A stretch of DNA of 64,000 nt from CAYYYA01 sp964517065 (GTDB taxonomy: Bacteria > Patescibacteriota > Patescibacteriia > UBA1558 > 2-01-FULL-52-15), in the NCBI GenBank assembly GCA_964517065.1, contig CAZFBK010000002.1, positions 4,843 through 68,842 on the forward strand, in the 5' to 3' direction. The position numbers and the translations under genes were made by a program. How positions within the stretch are numbered: the first letter of the stretch is position 1; each line of letters begins with the position of its first letter. Below the pieces are notes generated by a model. That model was not told the DNA's origin, searched no databases, and saw only the letters and a program-made list of their open reading frames with translations. Shown here one piece after another: positions 7,406-15,581 of this stretch.

Positions 7406-7735
7406 GTGAGCGCTTTGGCCGTATCCCCCGTCGATAAGCCAGCTGGCTACTTGCGGTTGGTCGTAGCAGCTGACGAGTTTCAAGCCTGGCAACTTCTGGT
7501 TGGACGCCAGTACGACATCGTGATCTTGGATAGACGTCAGTCCGACCCTACTGGTCAGACCTGGATCTTTCTCTGCTGTCATATCAACGTGGATCCGAAG
7601 GGATTGAACTGGCGACAGGCTCCCAGATGGCTGAATTCTGACCTGTGTCATCTGGCTCATGATGTCTTCTTCACCAAGGAAGAGGTTCCGGCGGTTGTGA
7701 GAATCTTAGAGCAAAACAATCCCATATGCTCCTAG
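7406..7735 (+). CDS. small protein with a degenerate receiver-like stretch, right member of a divergent pair
   Basis: I start this gene at GTG 7406: GGAGG lies at 7396-7400 and the promoter -10 ends at 7355, which rules out the longer TTG-started frame. That gives 109 residues. The segment QAWQLLVGRQYDIVILDRRQSDPTG resembles the alpha2-beta3 part of response-regulator receiver domains, with D in DIVILD at the phosphorylation position. The domain is too short and lacks clear acidic and Lys partners, so phosphotransfer is doubtful. A UUCG-loop terminator follows. It is GC-rich relative to neighbours. The function is unknown. Confidence 0.7.
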   Translation: MSALAVSPVDKPAGYLRLVVAADEFQAWQLLVGRQYDIVILDRRQSDPTGQTWIFLCCHINVDPKGLNWRQAPRWLNSDLCHLAHDVFFTKEEVPAVVRILEQNNPICS

Positions 7736-7756
7736 AATGACCTCACCTCCAAACAA

Positions 7757-7795
7757 AACGACCTACAGTCTTCGGACTCTAGGTCGTTATCTTTT
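7757..7795 (+). terminator. UUCG-loop rho-independent terminator
   Basis: AACGACCTACAGTC (7757-7770), loop TTCG, then GACTCTAGGTCGTT (7775-7788; one mismatch), followed by ATCTTTT. It closes the gene at 7406-7735. Confidence 0.85.
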
Positions 7796-7928
7796 AAAAA
7801 AGAAGTTTAAAATCTGAATATTCAAGTTCTAAACAATACCGAATATTTAATAGTAAATAATTAAACGCCATCTCACAGTTTTTTTGAATTCTTTTGATAT
7901 TTAATATTGGTTGAATTTTGAATATTGA

Positions 7929-8393
7929 TTATTGAATATTGCCAAGCAGATCTTGGTTGACTATCACCAACTGCTTGGTAATAGTCTTACCAAAGCTATC
8001 GGTCATCGGTGTATCATCAGCCGTGAACTGATAGTCATTATTATTGTCGTTGAAAAGTGTGACCAACAGAGACTGACCGACAGCGGTCGGCTGATCCAAC
8101 ACAATTACCATTGAAGTATTGCGACCGGGATTCAGATAAGCACTATGGCCCACAGCAACACCAGGACGTCCGCCCAGATCCTGGTGCGCTACGATAAATC
8201 CGCCCGTCGGAACGATTACTTGTTTGACGGTGAAAAACTGCCCCGGAGCCTGGCTGTCTACGAGGAGCGACGGGGTCAGGTCTGTCAGTGGTTGATCAGA
8301 GGAAGATAGCTGCCAGGGATACTGGTAGAGAACCAAAAAAATCACCGCCAGCGCGACGAGACCGATGATTATGTTAGAGTCTTTTTTTATCAT
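7929..8393 (-). CDS. membrane-anchored DUF7282-like exported protein
   Basis: A 154-residue protein with an N-terminal anchor (residues 8-23) and one beta domain. The domain pattern (IVAHQDLGGRPGVAVGHSAYL, then DQPTAVGQSLLVTLFNDNN and a final DTPMTDSFGK) matches DUF7282, found in exported archaeal and CPR proteins, often in repeats; here it occurs once. The start overlaps the end of the P-type ATPase gene by 20 bp, so it is probably cotranscribed and translationally coupled. The role is unknown; an extracytoplasmic accessory of the pump is only a guess from position. Confidence 0.75.
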   Translation of the reverse strand: MIKKDSNIIIGLVALAVIFLVLYQYPWQLSSSDQPLTDLTPSLLVDSQAPGQFFTVKQVIVPTGGFIVAHQDLGGRPGVAVGHSAYLNPGRNTSMVIVLDQPTAVGQSLLVTLFNDNNNDYQFTADDTPMTDSFGKTITKQLVIVNQDLLGNIQ

Positions 8394-11037
8394 AACCGGG
8401 ATATTTTTTCACAAAGCCAAAAATCATTTTGATCAACTCAATGATCAGTACGATGACTATAGCATAGAGCATTATGTACCACCATATTTGGCTACTCAAT
8501 CCGGTGGTTCCCAGTAATGGCTGGAGCCATGGTAGATAGATAGCGACCAGTTGTAAGGCAAAGCTGCCAGCCACGGCAAGATTTAGGTACCAGTTAGCGA
8601 AAATATTATGTCGCCAGATAGGCTGTCGTAGGTTACGTAGACTAAAGACATAGGCCAAGGTGGCAGTACCCAGAGCGGCAAAAGTGGACGTTTGTGCCAT
8701 GACGATATTACCCGTCGTCAGCCAAACCAACCAAAAGATACCGAGAGCTCCCAAACCAGTCGATAGGCAAATAACCGCGATCAATATCTGACTCTCGTGA
8801 CCAAGTAGAGCGGCTAGCCGGCCACGGGGCTTCCGGTTCATTACCTCGGCTTCCTCCGGCTCGACGGTCAGGGCTAGTTGGACGAAACCGTCCGTCACCA
8901 GATTGAGCCAGAGGATCTGCGCCGCGAGCAGAGGTAATCGTACCCCCTGCCCCGGGGACAGGAATAAAGCCACCACAATGACAATAACCTCAGAAAAACT
9001 ACCGGCCATCAGATAGAGAATAACTTTTTTGATATTATCGAAAATGACTCTTCCCTCTTTGACAGAAGTGACAATAGTTTGAAAATTATCATCGAGCAAA
9101 ACTAAATCTGCAGTTTCTTTGGCCACTTCACTACCACTTCCTAGAGCCACGCCAATAGCAGCTGCTTTCAGGGCCGGTGCGTCATTGATGCCGTCACCCG
9201 TCATCGCCACGACTTCACCACGTGCCTGCCAAGCGCGGACAATACGCAACTTATCAGCCGGCGTTACTCGAGCATAGACAATAATATCTTTGACGCGTTT
9301 CTTCAGCTCCTGATCTGACCAGCGAGCTAATTCTTTGCCTTCAAGTATATTTTCACGATTAATCTGCAAACCCAGCTGCTTAGCGATAGAGCGAGCTGTC
9401 AGGACATTATCGCCGGTAATGATAACGGTGCGAATACCAGAACGTAAAGCTTGTTGAATAGTGCCTTGGGCCTCAGGTCGCAGGACATCCTGCAAGCCAA
9501 TCAGTCCAACAAAGACAAATCCTGACATGGTATTCTGGCTACGCAAAGGCGAAATATCCAAACGTCGCCCCTGACGATAAGCACAAGCCAAAACACGCAA
9601 TCCCCGCTTACTCATAGCTTCATAGTACTGCACTAAACTTCGGCGCGTGGCAGCATCAAGCGTTTTCACTTTACCATTCTGTAAGTAGTATTCTGCTTGG
9701 GCTACGATCAGTTCCGCTGCTCCCTTGACGATCGCCAGCTGCTCACCATCATACTGATGCAAAGTCACCATGTATTTGCGCTCTGAGCTGAAAGGCACTG
9801 TTGCCAACCGTGGATAATGATCATTCAGTGATTGTTTCTGCAGTGTGTAGCTTTCAGCTGCCATGAGCAGAGCCTTCTCAGTCGGACTGCCAAGACTCGC
9901 ACCTTCAATCACTGCGTCATTACATAACGCTACCAACTCAAAAATTTTCCTCCCAGCTGACGGCATTGTAGCATCAGCTGACCAGAGATATTTCTGTTGA
10001 TTCACCACGAGCTCTGTCACACGCATCTGACCTAATGTCAGCGTCCCGGTCTTATCAGTACAGATGACTGTGGTCGAGCCGAGAGTTTCTGCTGCCTGCA
10101 AAGCGCGGACCAATCCGTGACGCTTCAAAATACGCTGCATACCGACCGTCAGGACAACGGTTAAACCAATTACCAAACCTTCAGGGATGGCAGCTACGGC
10201 CAAAGCAACCGATAAGCTGATCATCTCAGCTACGGCGTAATTATTCATCAGACCAAAGAAAAACACCAAACAGCTGACACCGACGATAATAAGTGCCACT
10301 TGCTTACTAAAACTGTTCAGACGTTCCTGTAGTGGCGTCTTTCCTTCACGGGTTGAACGTAATAACAAAGCGATCTCACCAATAGCTGTCTGCGAGCCAG
10401 TAGCTACCACGACACCGTGAGCGCTTCCCTCAACCACCAACGTACCACTATAGAGCATACTAGCTCGTTCAGCCAGAATAGCGCCAACTGAGACTGATTC
10501 TGCTTGTTTCACCACGGCTTCTGATTCACCGGTCAGCGGTGCTTCGTTGAGACGGAGGTCAGTCTGCTCTAAGATACGGATATCCGCCGGCACCTTATCA
10601 CCAGCAACTAAGGTGATACTGTCTCCAATGACAATCTGTTCTACCGGCACAAGACGCTCCTGACCACCACGCAGGATACGTGCTCGAGGATGCACCACCT
10701 CAGCTAAGGCCGCTAGAGCCTCATTAGCCTTATACTCCTGGACAAACCCCATGATCACCTGAATCACTACCGCCAGACCAATAACTTCAGCGTCAATAGT
10801 ATCGCCCAAGGCAAGACTAAAACCCGCAGCAATGATCAAAATATAAATCAGAGCATTATGAAACTGTAGGAAAAATATTTTTAATCCAGATAACTTTTTT
10901 CCTTTAACCAAAACATTGAGACCGTCACGTTTCAGTCTTTTCTTAGCTTCAGCTTCAGTTAATCCTTTGGCAGTTGATTTGACTTCAGTCAGAACTTTTT
11001 GCGTCGACAAACTATGCCACGATGTTGGAGAGGACAT
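8374..11037 (-). CDS. P2-type cation-transporting ATPase (calcium-type)
   Basis: An 887-residue P-type ATPase that pumps cations across the membrane using an aspartyl phosphate. Visible motifs: TGES (actuator, near 172), a PEGL helix in M4 (AAIPEGLVIG), DKTGTLT with the phosphorylated Asp near 327, KGAAE in the nucleotide domain, and GDGINDAPAL near 612. M6 has NLVTDG, as in calcium pumps. The order (N-terminal cation ATPase domain, M1-M10, C-terminal domain) is complete. I start at ATG 11037 rather than 11058 because the family begins close to the WHSL segment and an extended -10 sits at 11047-11052. Ca2+ is the best substrate guess; Mg2+ or Mn2+ cannot be excluded. Confidence 0.93.
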   Translation of the reverse strand: MSSPTSWHSLSTQKVLTEVKSTAKGLTEAEAKKRLKRDGLNVLVKGKKLSGLKIFFLQFHNALIYILIIAAGFSLALGDTIDAEVIGLAVVIQVIMGFVQEYKANEALAALAEVVHPRARILRGGQERLVPVEQIVIGDSITLVAGDKVPADIRILEQTDLRLNEAPLTGESEAVVKQAESVSVGAILAERASMLYSGTLVVEGSAHGVVVATGSQTAIGEIALLLRSTREGKTPLQERLNSFSKQVALIIVGVSCLVFFFGLMNNYAVAEMISLSVALAVAAIPEGLVIGLTVVLTVGMQRILKRHGLVRALQAAETLGSTTVICTDKTGTLTLGQMRVTELVVNQQKYLWSADATMPSAGRKIFELVALCNDAVIEGASLGSPTEKALLMAAESYTLQKQSLNDHYPRLATVPFSSERKYMVTLHQYDGEQLAIVKGAAELIVAQAEYYLQNGKVKTLDAATRRSLVQYYEAMSKRGLRVLACAYRQGRRLDISPLRSQNTMSGFVFVGLIGLQDVLRPEAQGTIQQALRSGIRTVIITGDNVLTARSIAKQLGLQINRENILEGKELARWSDQELKKRVKDIIVYARVTPADKLRIVRAWQARGEVVAMTGDGINDAPALKAAAIGVALGSGSEVAKETADLVLLDDNFQTIVTSVKEGRVIFDNIKKVILYLMAGSFSEVIVIVVALFLSPGQGVRLPLLAAQILWLNLVTDGFVQLALTVEPEEAEVMNRKPRGRLAALLGHESQILIAVICLSTGLGALGIFWLVWLTTGNIVMAQTSTFAALGTATLAYVFSLRNLRQPIWRHNIFANWYLNLAVAGSFALQLVAIYLPWLQPLLGTTGLSSQIWWYIMLYAIVIVLIIELIKMIFGFVKKYPGYDKKRL

Positions 11038-11046
11038 ATTGAGATA

Positions 11047-11052
11047 ATTATA
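11047..11052 (-). promoter_or_regulatory. extended -10 (TGTTATAAT) of the ATPase gene, near-leaderless
   Basis: A consensus TATAAT preceded by TGn lies 9 nt before the ATG at 11037. It makes the upstream alternative start (11058) untranscribed. Confidence 0.55.
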
Positions 11053-11229
11053 ACACAAAGTATCACATATAATATAAAATGGTTACCTGCTATTATATTT
11101 ATAATGCTTTTGACGTTGAGCTACACGGATCACAGTGTCCGCTAAAAAAGTGCTAAACCACCTAAACAAGTCATCATTGACAATTCCGGCTAATTTGAGT
11201 AAACTTTTCGTTGTATCTGCATATTTCAT

Positions 11230-11305
11230 GGGTGCATAGCTCAGTTGGTAGAGCAGTTGCCTTTTAAGCAAACGGTCGCAGGTTCAAATCCTGCTGCACC
11301 CACCA
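11230..11305 (+). tRNA. tRNA-Lys (anticodon UUU), CCA encoded
   Basis: The acceptor stem GGGTGCA pairs with TGCACCC. The D arm is GCTC...GAGC, the anticodon loop CTTTTAA places TTT at 34-36, and the T arm is GCAGG TTCAAAT CCTGC. A73 is followed by CCA in the DNA. The top pair of the anticodon stem is G-A (27-43), a small irregularity. The gene stands alone and is followed directly by a palindrome cluster. Confidence 0.95.
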
Positions 11306-11404
11306 CCCTGCGTTCAGCGGAGCTGAACTTCGGGTGGCCTTTGGCCACACGATGAGGCGAAGCCTCAAGCAGGGTAGTCACCCGTAGCCTCGGCGCAGGG
11401 TGAC
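11306..11404 (+). repeat. four-way-junction palindrome cluster abutting tRNA-Lys
   Basis: Starting at the base after CCA, CCCTGC (11306-11311) pairs with GCAGGG (11369-11374). It encloses three perfect hairpins with 3-nt loops: GTTCAGC/GCTGAAC (11312-11328), GTGGCC/GGCCAC (11334-11348) and TGAGGC/GCCTCA (11353-11367). A fifth stem, GTCACCC/GGGTGAC (11377-11404), follows. It is not a tRNA, because the loops are too short. It is probably transcribed with the tRNA and could guide 3' processing. Confidence 0.8.
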
Positions 11405-11433
11405 AGACCAATTATTCAAAATAACCCCAAGAC

Positions 11434-11456
11434 ACCGTTTTACGACGGTTTTTTTG
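11434..11456 (+). terminator. terminator after tRNA-Lys and its palindrome cluster
   Basis: ACCGT (11434-11438) and ACGGT (11445-11449) form a short stem followed by seven T. Confidence 0.7.
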
Positions 11457-11493
11457 TTATAACAAAGTTAATAAATTGTTGAAAAAACCGTCC

Positions 11494-11522
11494 TTGATTT
11501 ACCCTATATATCAGAGTAAGAT
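11494..11522 (+). promoter_or_regulatory. candidate promoter of dnaB
   Basis: TTGATT (11494-11499), 17 nt, TAAGAT (11517-11522). The leader of about 50 nt is made of CTT/ATTCTT words and lacks an SD. Confidence 0.5.
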
Positions 11523-11578
11523 AACCCTACTTCAACCACCTATACTCTTCATTCTTAATTCTTCACTCTTAATTCCCC

Positions 11579-13015
11579 ATGTCCCGAATACCGCCTAATA
11601 ACCTAGAAGCCGAAACCAACCTCCTGGGAGCCTTGATGCTTGATAAAGAAGCTATTACCAAAGTAGCTGATTTGATACATCCGGAGGATTTTTATAAAGC
11701 CGCTCATAGTGACATCTATGACGTTATGGTTGACCTCTATGAACGACGTGAACCAATCGATATTTTATCTGTCTCCAGTAAACTGAAAGATTCCAAAAAA
11801 CTCGACCGTATCGGCGGTACCAGCGCCTTGACCGCACTAGCGGAAGGTGTCGTCTCTGCCTCTCATGTCCTACACTATGCGCAAATTATTCAGAAGAAAT
11901 CTACTCTGCGTAAATTAGAACGAGCTGCAGCTGAGATCGCTGAGTACAGCTTCTTGGAAGATCAGGATGTCGATAGCTTATTGGATAAATCAGAACAAAA
12001 ACTATTTCAGATTTCTCAACGTTATTTGAAGCAAAACTTCGTCCCGATCAAAAGCATCTTGACGGAAACCTTCGACCGTATCGATGAGCTTCATCGGGAA
12101 GCTGGTACTATGCGTGGACTACCGACAGGCTTCACTGACCTTGATAATCTACTGGCTGGATTACAAAAATCAGACTTAGTAATCCTCGCTGCTCGTCCGT
12201 CAGTCGGTAAGACAACACTCGCACTCGATATCCTGCGTCATGCCGCGGTGAAAAGCAAAGCTTCTGTCGGTGTCTTTAGTCTTGAAATGTCCAAGGAACA
12301 GTTAGTGGATAAATTATTATGCTCCCAAGCCGGTGTCGATCTGTGGAAAATGCGCACTGGTAAACTTTCTGACCGTGAAGGCGATGATGATTTCCCTCGT
12401 ATTGGTCAGGCCATGGGTGTCCTGTCTGAAGCCAAGATTTATATTGATGACACCGCTTCTTCCAACATTATGGAGATCCGAACTAAAGCGCGACGTTTGA
12501 AACTGGAGTTTGGTTTGGACCTATTGATCGTTGACTACTTGCAACTGATGGAAGGACGTAGCCTGGATAATCGTGTGCAAGAAATTGCTGAAATTACCCG
12601 AGCCCTGAAAGCTATTGCCCGCGAACTCCAAGTACCGGTACTCGCCTTATCGCAGCTATCGCGTGCAGTGGAATCCCGCTCTCCAGCTATTCCGAAGCTG
12701 GCCGATCTCCGCGAATCAGGATCTATCGAGCAAGACGCTGACGTGGTCATGTTCATCTATCGCCGTGCCAAAGATAAGAGTCGCGACTGTCCGGAAGAAG
12801 AGCGTCATATGGCAGAGATCCATATTGAAAAACATCGTAATGGTCCGACTGGCATCGTCAAACTGTTCTTCGATGAAAATACTGTCTCCTTCAAAAATAT
12901 GGATCAGCACAGACAACCTTCAACACCTGTCGGCACAACCAATATGACACCACCACCTCGCTACTACGAAAGTCCGACTGACCTGCCTTTCAGCGCTATA
13001 CCGCAAGTCAACTAA
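11579..13015 (+). CDS. dnaB: replicative DNA helicase DnaB
   Basis: Hexameric helicase that unwinds DNA ahead of the replication fork. The N-terminal domain (PPNNLEAETNLLGALML, residues 5-21, on to about 110) recruits primase. The RecA-like C-terminal domain has Walker A (ARPSVGKTTLA, near 204), GVFSLEMSKEQL, Walker B with the DnaB signature IVDYLQL (near 318), and QLSRAVE plus LRESGSIEQDAD sensor motifs. At 478 residues it is full length, with no intein. The ATG at 11579 has no SD. It is followed by ybaB and recR on the same strand, forming a replication and repair group. Confidence 0.97.
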   Translation: MSRIPPNNLEAETNLLGALMLDKEAITKVADLIHPEDFYKAAHSDIYDVMVDLYERREPIDILSVSSKLKDSKKLDRIGGTSALTALAEGVVSASHVLHYAQIIQKKSTLRKLERAAAEIAEYSFLEDQDVDSLLDKSEQKLFQISQRYLKQNFVPIKSILTETFDRIDELHREAGTMRGLPTGFTDLDNLLAGLQKSDLVILAARPSVGKTTLALDILRHAAVKSKASVGVFSLEMSKEQLVDKLLCSQAGVDLWKMRTGKLSDREGDDDFPRIGQAMGVLSEAKIYIDDTASSNIMEIRTKARRLKLEFGLDLLIVDYLQLMEGRSLDNRVQEIAEITRALKAIARELQVPVLALSQLSRAVESRSPAIPKLADLRESGSIEQDADVVMFIYRRAKDKSRDCPEEERHMAEIHIEKHRNGPTGIVKLFFDENTVSFKNMDQHRQPSTPVGTTNMTPPPRYYESPTDLPFSAIPQVN

Positions 13016-13120
13016 CCCTCCCGCGACCCTGCCAACCGCAGGCAGGCCTCCCTGAAAAGGAAGGGAGCTACCTTGCATTAACTAATAAGCTACAAGCTAA
13101 ATTACAAAAAAACTAAAACT

Positions 13121-13411
13121 ATGTTCAATAAGCTCAAACAATTCAACGACCTGCGCAAACAAGCTAACGATTTGAAAAGCGTCTTAGCCAAAGAAGAAGT
13201 AACTATCGAATCATCGGCCGTCAAAATAGTCATGGACGGTAACCAAGAAATAAAAAATGTGACTATCAATAATGACTTCCTGCAATCAGGCAAAAAGAAT
13301 CAGTTAGAAAAAGAAATTACTGACGGCATCAACAGCGCTATCAAAAAGGTTCAACGCCTGATGGCAGAAAAAATGAAGGATATGGGTGGGTTCAATATTC
13401 CAGGAATGTAA
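13121..13411 (+). CDS. YbaB/EbfC nucleoid-associated protein
   Basis: A 96-residue member of the YbaB/EbfC family, small dimeric DNA-binding proteins shaped like tweezers. Typical features: an N-terminal coiled helix (KLKQFNDLRKQANDLKSVLA), the VKIVMDGNQEIKNVTIN strand region and a C-terminal helix (INSAIKKVQRLMAEKMKDMGG). ybaB next to recR is a widespread arrangement, and the pair is thought to act in DNA repair. It has no SD. A word-repeat inverted repeat separates it from recR. Confidence 0.93.
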   Translation: MFNKLKQFNDLRKQANDLKSVLAKEEVTIESSAVKIVMDGNQEIKNVTINNDFLQSGKKNQLEKEITDGINSAIKKVQRLMAEKMKDMGGFNIPGM

Positions 13412-13421
13412 TACTAGTGAG

Positions 13422-13483
13422 TAGTTTGTAGTTGGTAGTGAGTAGGGAACTACTACAAACTACTCACTACCAACTACAAACTA
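13422..13483. repeat. 24-bp perfect inverted repeat made of word repeats (ybaB-recR gap)
   Basis: The left arm 13422-13445 and right arm 13460-13483 are perfect reverse complements with a 14-nt loop. The arms are built from TAGTTTG/TAGTTGG/TAGTGAG words. The same words and palindrome design recur between rpsG and rpsL (42361-42446). The hairpin ends 2 nt before the recR ATG. Confidence 0.8.
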
Positions 13484-13485
13484 AC

Positions 13486-14082
13486 ATGAACCACCTACCC
13501 GACTTCATAAAAAAAGTAGTCTCCCACTTCGACCGCCTGCCTGGTATCGGGCCCAAAACCGCTACCAAGCTGGTTTTCTTTTTGTTACAGGATCAGGAAG
13601 AAGCCAAAAGTTTTGCGCAGGACCTATTGGAAGCCAGCGGTAAAACTATTTTTTGTCAGCGCTGCTATAATCTGTCTGATCAAGAGCTCTGCTCTATCTG
13701 TCGTGATCCTCAGCGTGATCAGCGGCAAGTGTGCATCGTGGCGCAGAGTCAGGATCTCGAAGCAGTTGAACGCGTCAGCAGCTTCAACGGTGTCTACCAT
13801 ATTCTTCACGGTATGCTGAATCCATTGGAAGGCATTACCCCTGACCGACTGAAGATCAAAGAGCTACTGCAACGCATCAAAGACGAACAGATTCAAGAGA
13901 TCATTCTGGGACTTGATCCGACATTAGAAGGCGAAGCCACCGGCATGTATCTGGCGAAACTACTCAAGCCTCTGGGAATTAAGGTGACGAAACCGGCCCG
14001 AGGCTTACCCATGGGCAGTAATATTGAGTATACTGATGAAGTGACCTTGTCGTCGGCGCTGGAGAATCGTAAAGAAGTTTAA
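13486..14082 (+). CDS. recR: recombination mediator RecR
   Basis: Works with RecO to load RecA onto SSB-coated DNA. I start at ATG 13486, because the longer frame runs through the inverted repeat. That gives 198 residues, the normal size. Visible parts: helix-hairpin-helix (FDRLPGIGPKTATKL, 14-28), the four-Cys zinc motif (CQRCYN...CSIC, near 55-72), the Toprim domain starting VCIVAQSQDLEAVE, and the C-terminal GLPMGSNIEYTDEVTL. There is no SD. A bidirectional terminator separates it from convergent rplU. Confidence 0.96.
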   Translation: MNHLPDFIKKVVSHFDRLPGIGPKTATKLVFFLLQDQEEAKSFAQDLLEASGKTIFCQRCYNLSDQELCSICRDPQRDQRQVCIVAQSQDLEAVERVSSFNGVYHILHGMLNPLEGITPDRLKIKELLQRIKDEQIQEIILGLDPTLEGEATGMYLAKLLKPLGIKVTKPARGLPMGSNIEYTDEVTLSSALENRKEV

Positions 14083-14176
14083 AATAGTATTAAGTATGAT
14101 GTATTAGGTATGAAGTAGGTCAAACCACCATGGTTAACAGATGGGATACTTTATACTTAATACCTAATACTTTATA
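14083..14176. repeat. word-repeat inverted tract (recR-rplU gap)
   Basis: The left half is built from TTAAGTATGA/TTAGGTATGA words and the right half from TACTTTA/TACTTAA/TACCTAA words. The halves are approximate reverse complements around 14120-14140. Confidence 0.6.
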
Positions 14177-14208
14177 CAAAAAAGAACGCACAGAATGCGT
14201 CTTTTTTA
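14177..14208. terminator. bidirectional terminator between recR and rplU
   Basis: AAAAAAGAACGCA, loop CAGAA, TGCGTCTTTTTT. The stem has runs of A and T on both sides, so it can serve both convergent genes. Confidence 0.8.
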
Positions 14209-14230
14209 ATTTCTTCTAAAAAGCTACAAC

Positions 14231-14539
14231 CTACAAGCTAATCTTACTAACCTTGACTTCGGTAAACTGCTGACGATGACCACGAGTTCGTTTGTAGCGA
14301 ATCTTGGCCTTATACTTTACCACCGTTACTTTCTTGGCTTTGGCATCACGGAGCACTTCAGCTTCAACCGTAGCACCTTTGATGAAAGGGCTGCCCAAGG
14401 TAATACCTTTGTCATCAGCTACCATTAAGACTTCTGGGAAGCTAAATGTACCACCTTCGTGGATCAATTTTTCTACTTTAATTGTCTGACCTTCGACGAC
14501 TTTATACTGTTTTCCGCCGGTTTTGATGATTGCGAACAT
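14231..14539 (-). CDS. rplU: 50S ribosomal protein L21
   Basis: Binds 23S rRNA in the large subunit. The start at ATG 14539 gives the canonical MFAIIKTGGKQYKV opening and 102 residues; the longer frame adds four residues upstream. The C-terminal YKRTRGHRQQFTEVKVSKI is the family signature. The usual partner rpmA (L27) is not adjacent here. A near-consensus promoter (14568-14596) lies 22 nt upstream, and there is no SD. Confidence 0.97.
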   Translation of the reverse strand: MFAIIKTGGKQYKVVEGQTIKVEKLIHEGGTFSFPEVLMVADDKGITLGSPFIKGATVEAEVLRDAKAKKVTVVKYKAKIRYKRTRGHRQQFTEVKVSKISL

Positions 14540-14567
14540 AATAAATTTCAATAGATTAAGTGTCAGA

Positions 14568-14596
14568 AGTATACGCTAGTGACCATATTTTGTCAA
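14568..14596 (-). promoter_or_regulatory. strong sigma70 promoter of rplU
   Basis: On the minus strand TTGACA (14591-14596), exactly 17 nt, TATACT (14568-14573). Confidence 0.88.
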
Positions 14597-14658
14597 CCTT
14601 TTGGCCCTTTTCCTGATTTTTTGCTGAAGCTTACCTTCCCATAGATAACCCAACAGCG

Positions 14659-14664
14659 TATACT
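14659..14664 (+). promoter_or_regulatory. -10 of the DoxX gene, near-leaderless
   Basis: TATACT ends 9 nt before the ATG at 14674. The sequence 17 nt upstream (TTCCCA) is a poor -35. Confidence 0.4.
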
Positions 14665-14673
14665 TAGTGCACT

Positions 14674-15135
14674 ATGTCCAAGAAAACTACCACACTTTTA
14701 ATGATACTCCGCTTGACGCAAGGGTGGATTTTTTTGTGGGCATTCGGCGATAAACTCTTTGGCTGGAGCTTTGCCACCAAACCAGATCAATCATGGCTAG
14801 CCGGCAACTCGCCGACTGCCGGATTCCTGACCCATGCGCCCAACACTATCGTACACGGTTTAGCCGGTCTAGCAATTGTTGATTGGCTCTTCATGCTCGG
14901 CTTGTTGGGTTTAGGATTGGCGCTGATCAGCGGTATTGGTTTGCGTATCGCCGCTGTCACGGGTTCGCTGCTGATGATTATGATGTGGCTCTCACTATTA
15001 CCATTAGTGAATAATCCCATCGTTGATGAACATATCATCTACGCTCTATTATTCCTGCTCTGGCCACAACTAACATCAGCACCTCAATGGTGGCTGCGCT
15101 CAACGCTAAGCAAAAAGCTCAGCTGGCTGAATTAA
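14674..15135 (+). CDS. DoxX-like four-helix membrane protein
   Basis: A 153-residue integral membrane protein with about four helices. The opening LRLTQGWIFLWAFGDKLFGW matches the DoxX/DoxD start, in which the first helix carries an R-x-x-x-G-W-x-F-x-x-G/A-x-x-K pattern. DoxX proteins are linked to quinone or thiosulfate redox chemistry and to redox-stress complexes in other bacteria. In CPR they occur without respiratory chains, so the role here is open. The stop overlaps the convergent DUF192 gene by 4 bp. Confidence 0.8.
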   Translation: MSKKTTTLLMILRLTQGWIFLWAFGDKLFGWSFATKPDQSWLAGNSPTAGFLTHAPNTIVHGLAGLAIVDWLFMLGLLGLGLALISGIGLRIAAVTGSLLMIMMWLSLLPLVNNPIVDEHIIYALLFLLWPQLTSAPQWWLRSTLSKKLSWLN

Positions 15136-15581
15136 TTATATTTGACCGTGTCTCCTACTTTGACATGGTATCTCTCAGCGAAACCAGCCGGTAATTCTAA
15201 TACGGTGTCGACTAATTCACTAGAGGCATAGAGCGGTAAATTGTCTTGATGAAGTAAATCTTTCGGTGCCGGTACGTCTGCGGTAATCTGGGTAATAGTT
15301 GTGCCCCTGATCCAGACAATATCGAGCGGTATAACCATATCCTTCATCCAGAATTGATACTGAGAAGCGACAGGAAAAAGAAAGAGCATACCCTGATCCC
15401 AATCCAAGTGCTTGGTGCCGGCCAGGCCTTTTTTTAATTCTTCCTGTGTACTGGCCAACCTCACCTTCACCGTCTGTCCGCCGATATGTACTTGTTTCAC
15501 TCTCCCGTCTCGTGTATAGAGGTAACCAATAACCAAAACAACTATGACTGCCGCCAGTAAACCAATAATTTTATTTTTCAT
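15132..15581 (-). CDS. DUF192 domain exported protein
   Basis: A 149-residue protein with an N-terminal anchor (4-22) and a DUF192 domain. The signature includes EELKKGLAGT, GMLFLFP near residue 64, FWMKDMVIPLDIVWI near 77-91, and a final ELPAGFAERYHVKVGDTV. DUF192 is a small beta-rich domain of unknown function, widespread in bacteria and archaea and usually exported. Its start overlaps the end of the WecA-like gene by 11 bp, pointing to coupled translation. Confidence 0.9.
   Translation of the reverse strand: MKNKIIGLLAAVIVVLVIGYLYTRDGRVKQVHIGGQTVKVRLASTQEELKKGLAGTKHLDWDQGMLFLFPVASQYQFWMKDMVIPLDIVWIRGTTITQITADVPAPKDLLHQDNLPLYASSELVDTVLELPAGFAERYHVKVGDTVKYN

Noticed and set aside
11083..11271. 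62-residue minus-strand frame before the ATPase gene
   Set aside because: It overlaps tRNA-Lys, has no SD or -10, and its sequence has no protein-like pattern.
13432..13485. Longer RecR N-terminus
   Set aside because: The extra 18 residues are translation of the inverted repeat; RecR homologues begin at the ATG at 13486.
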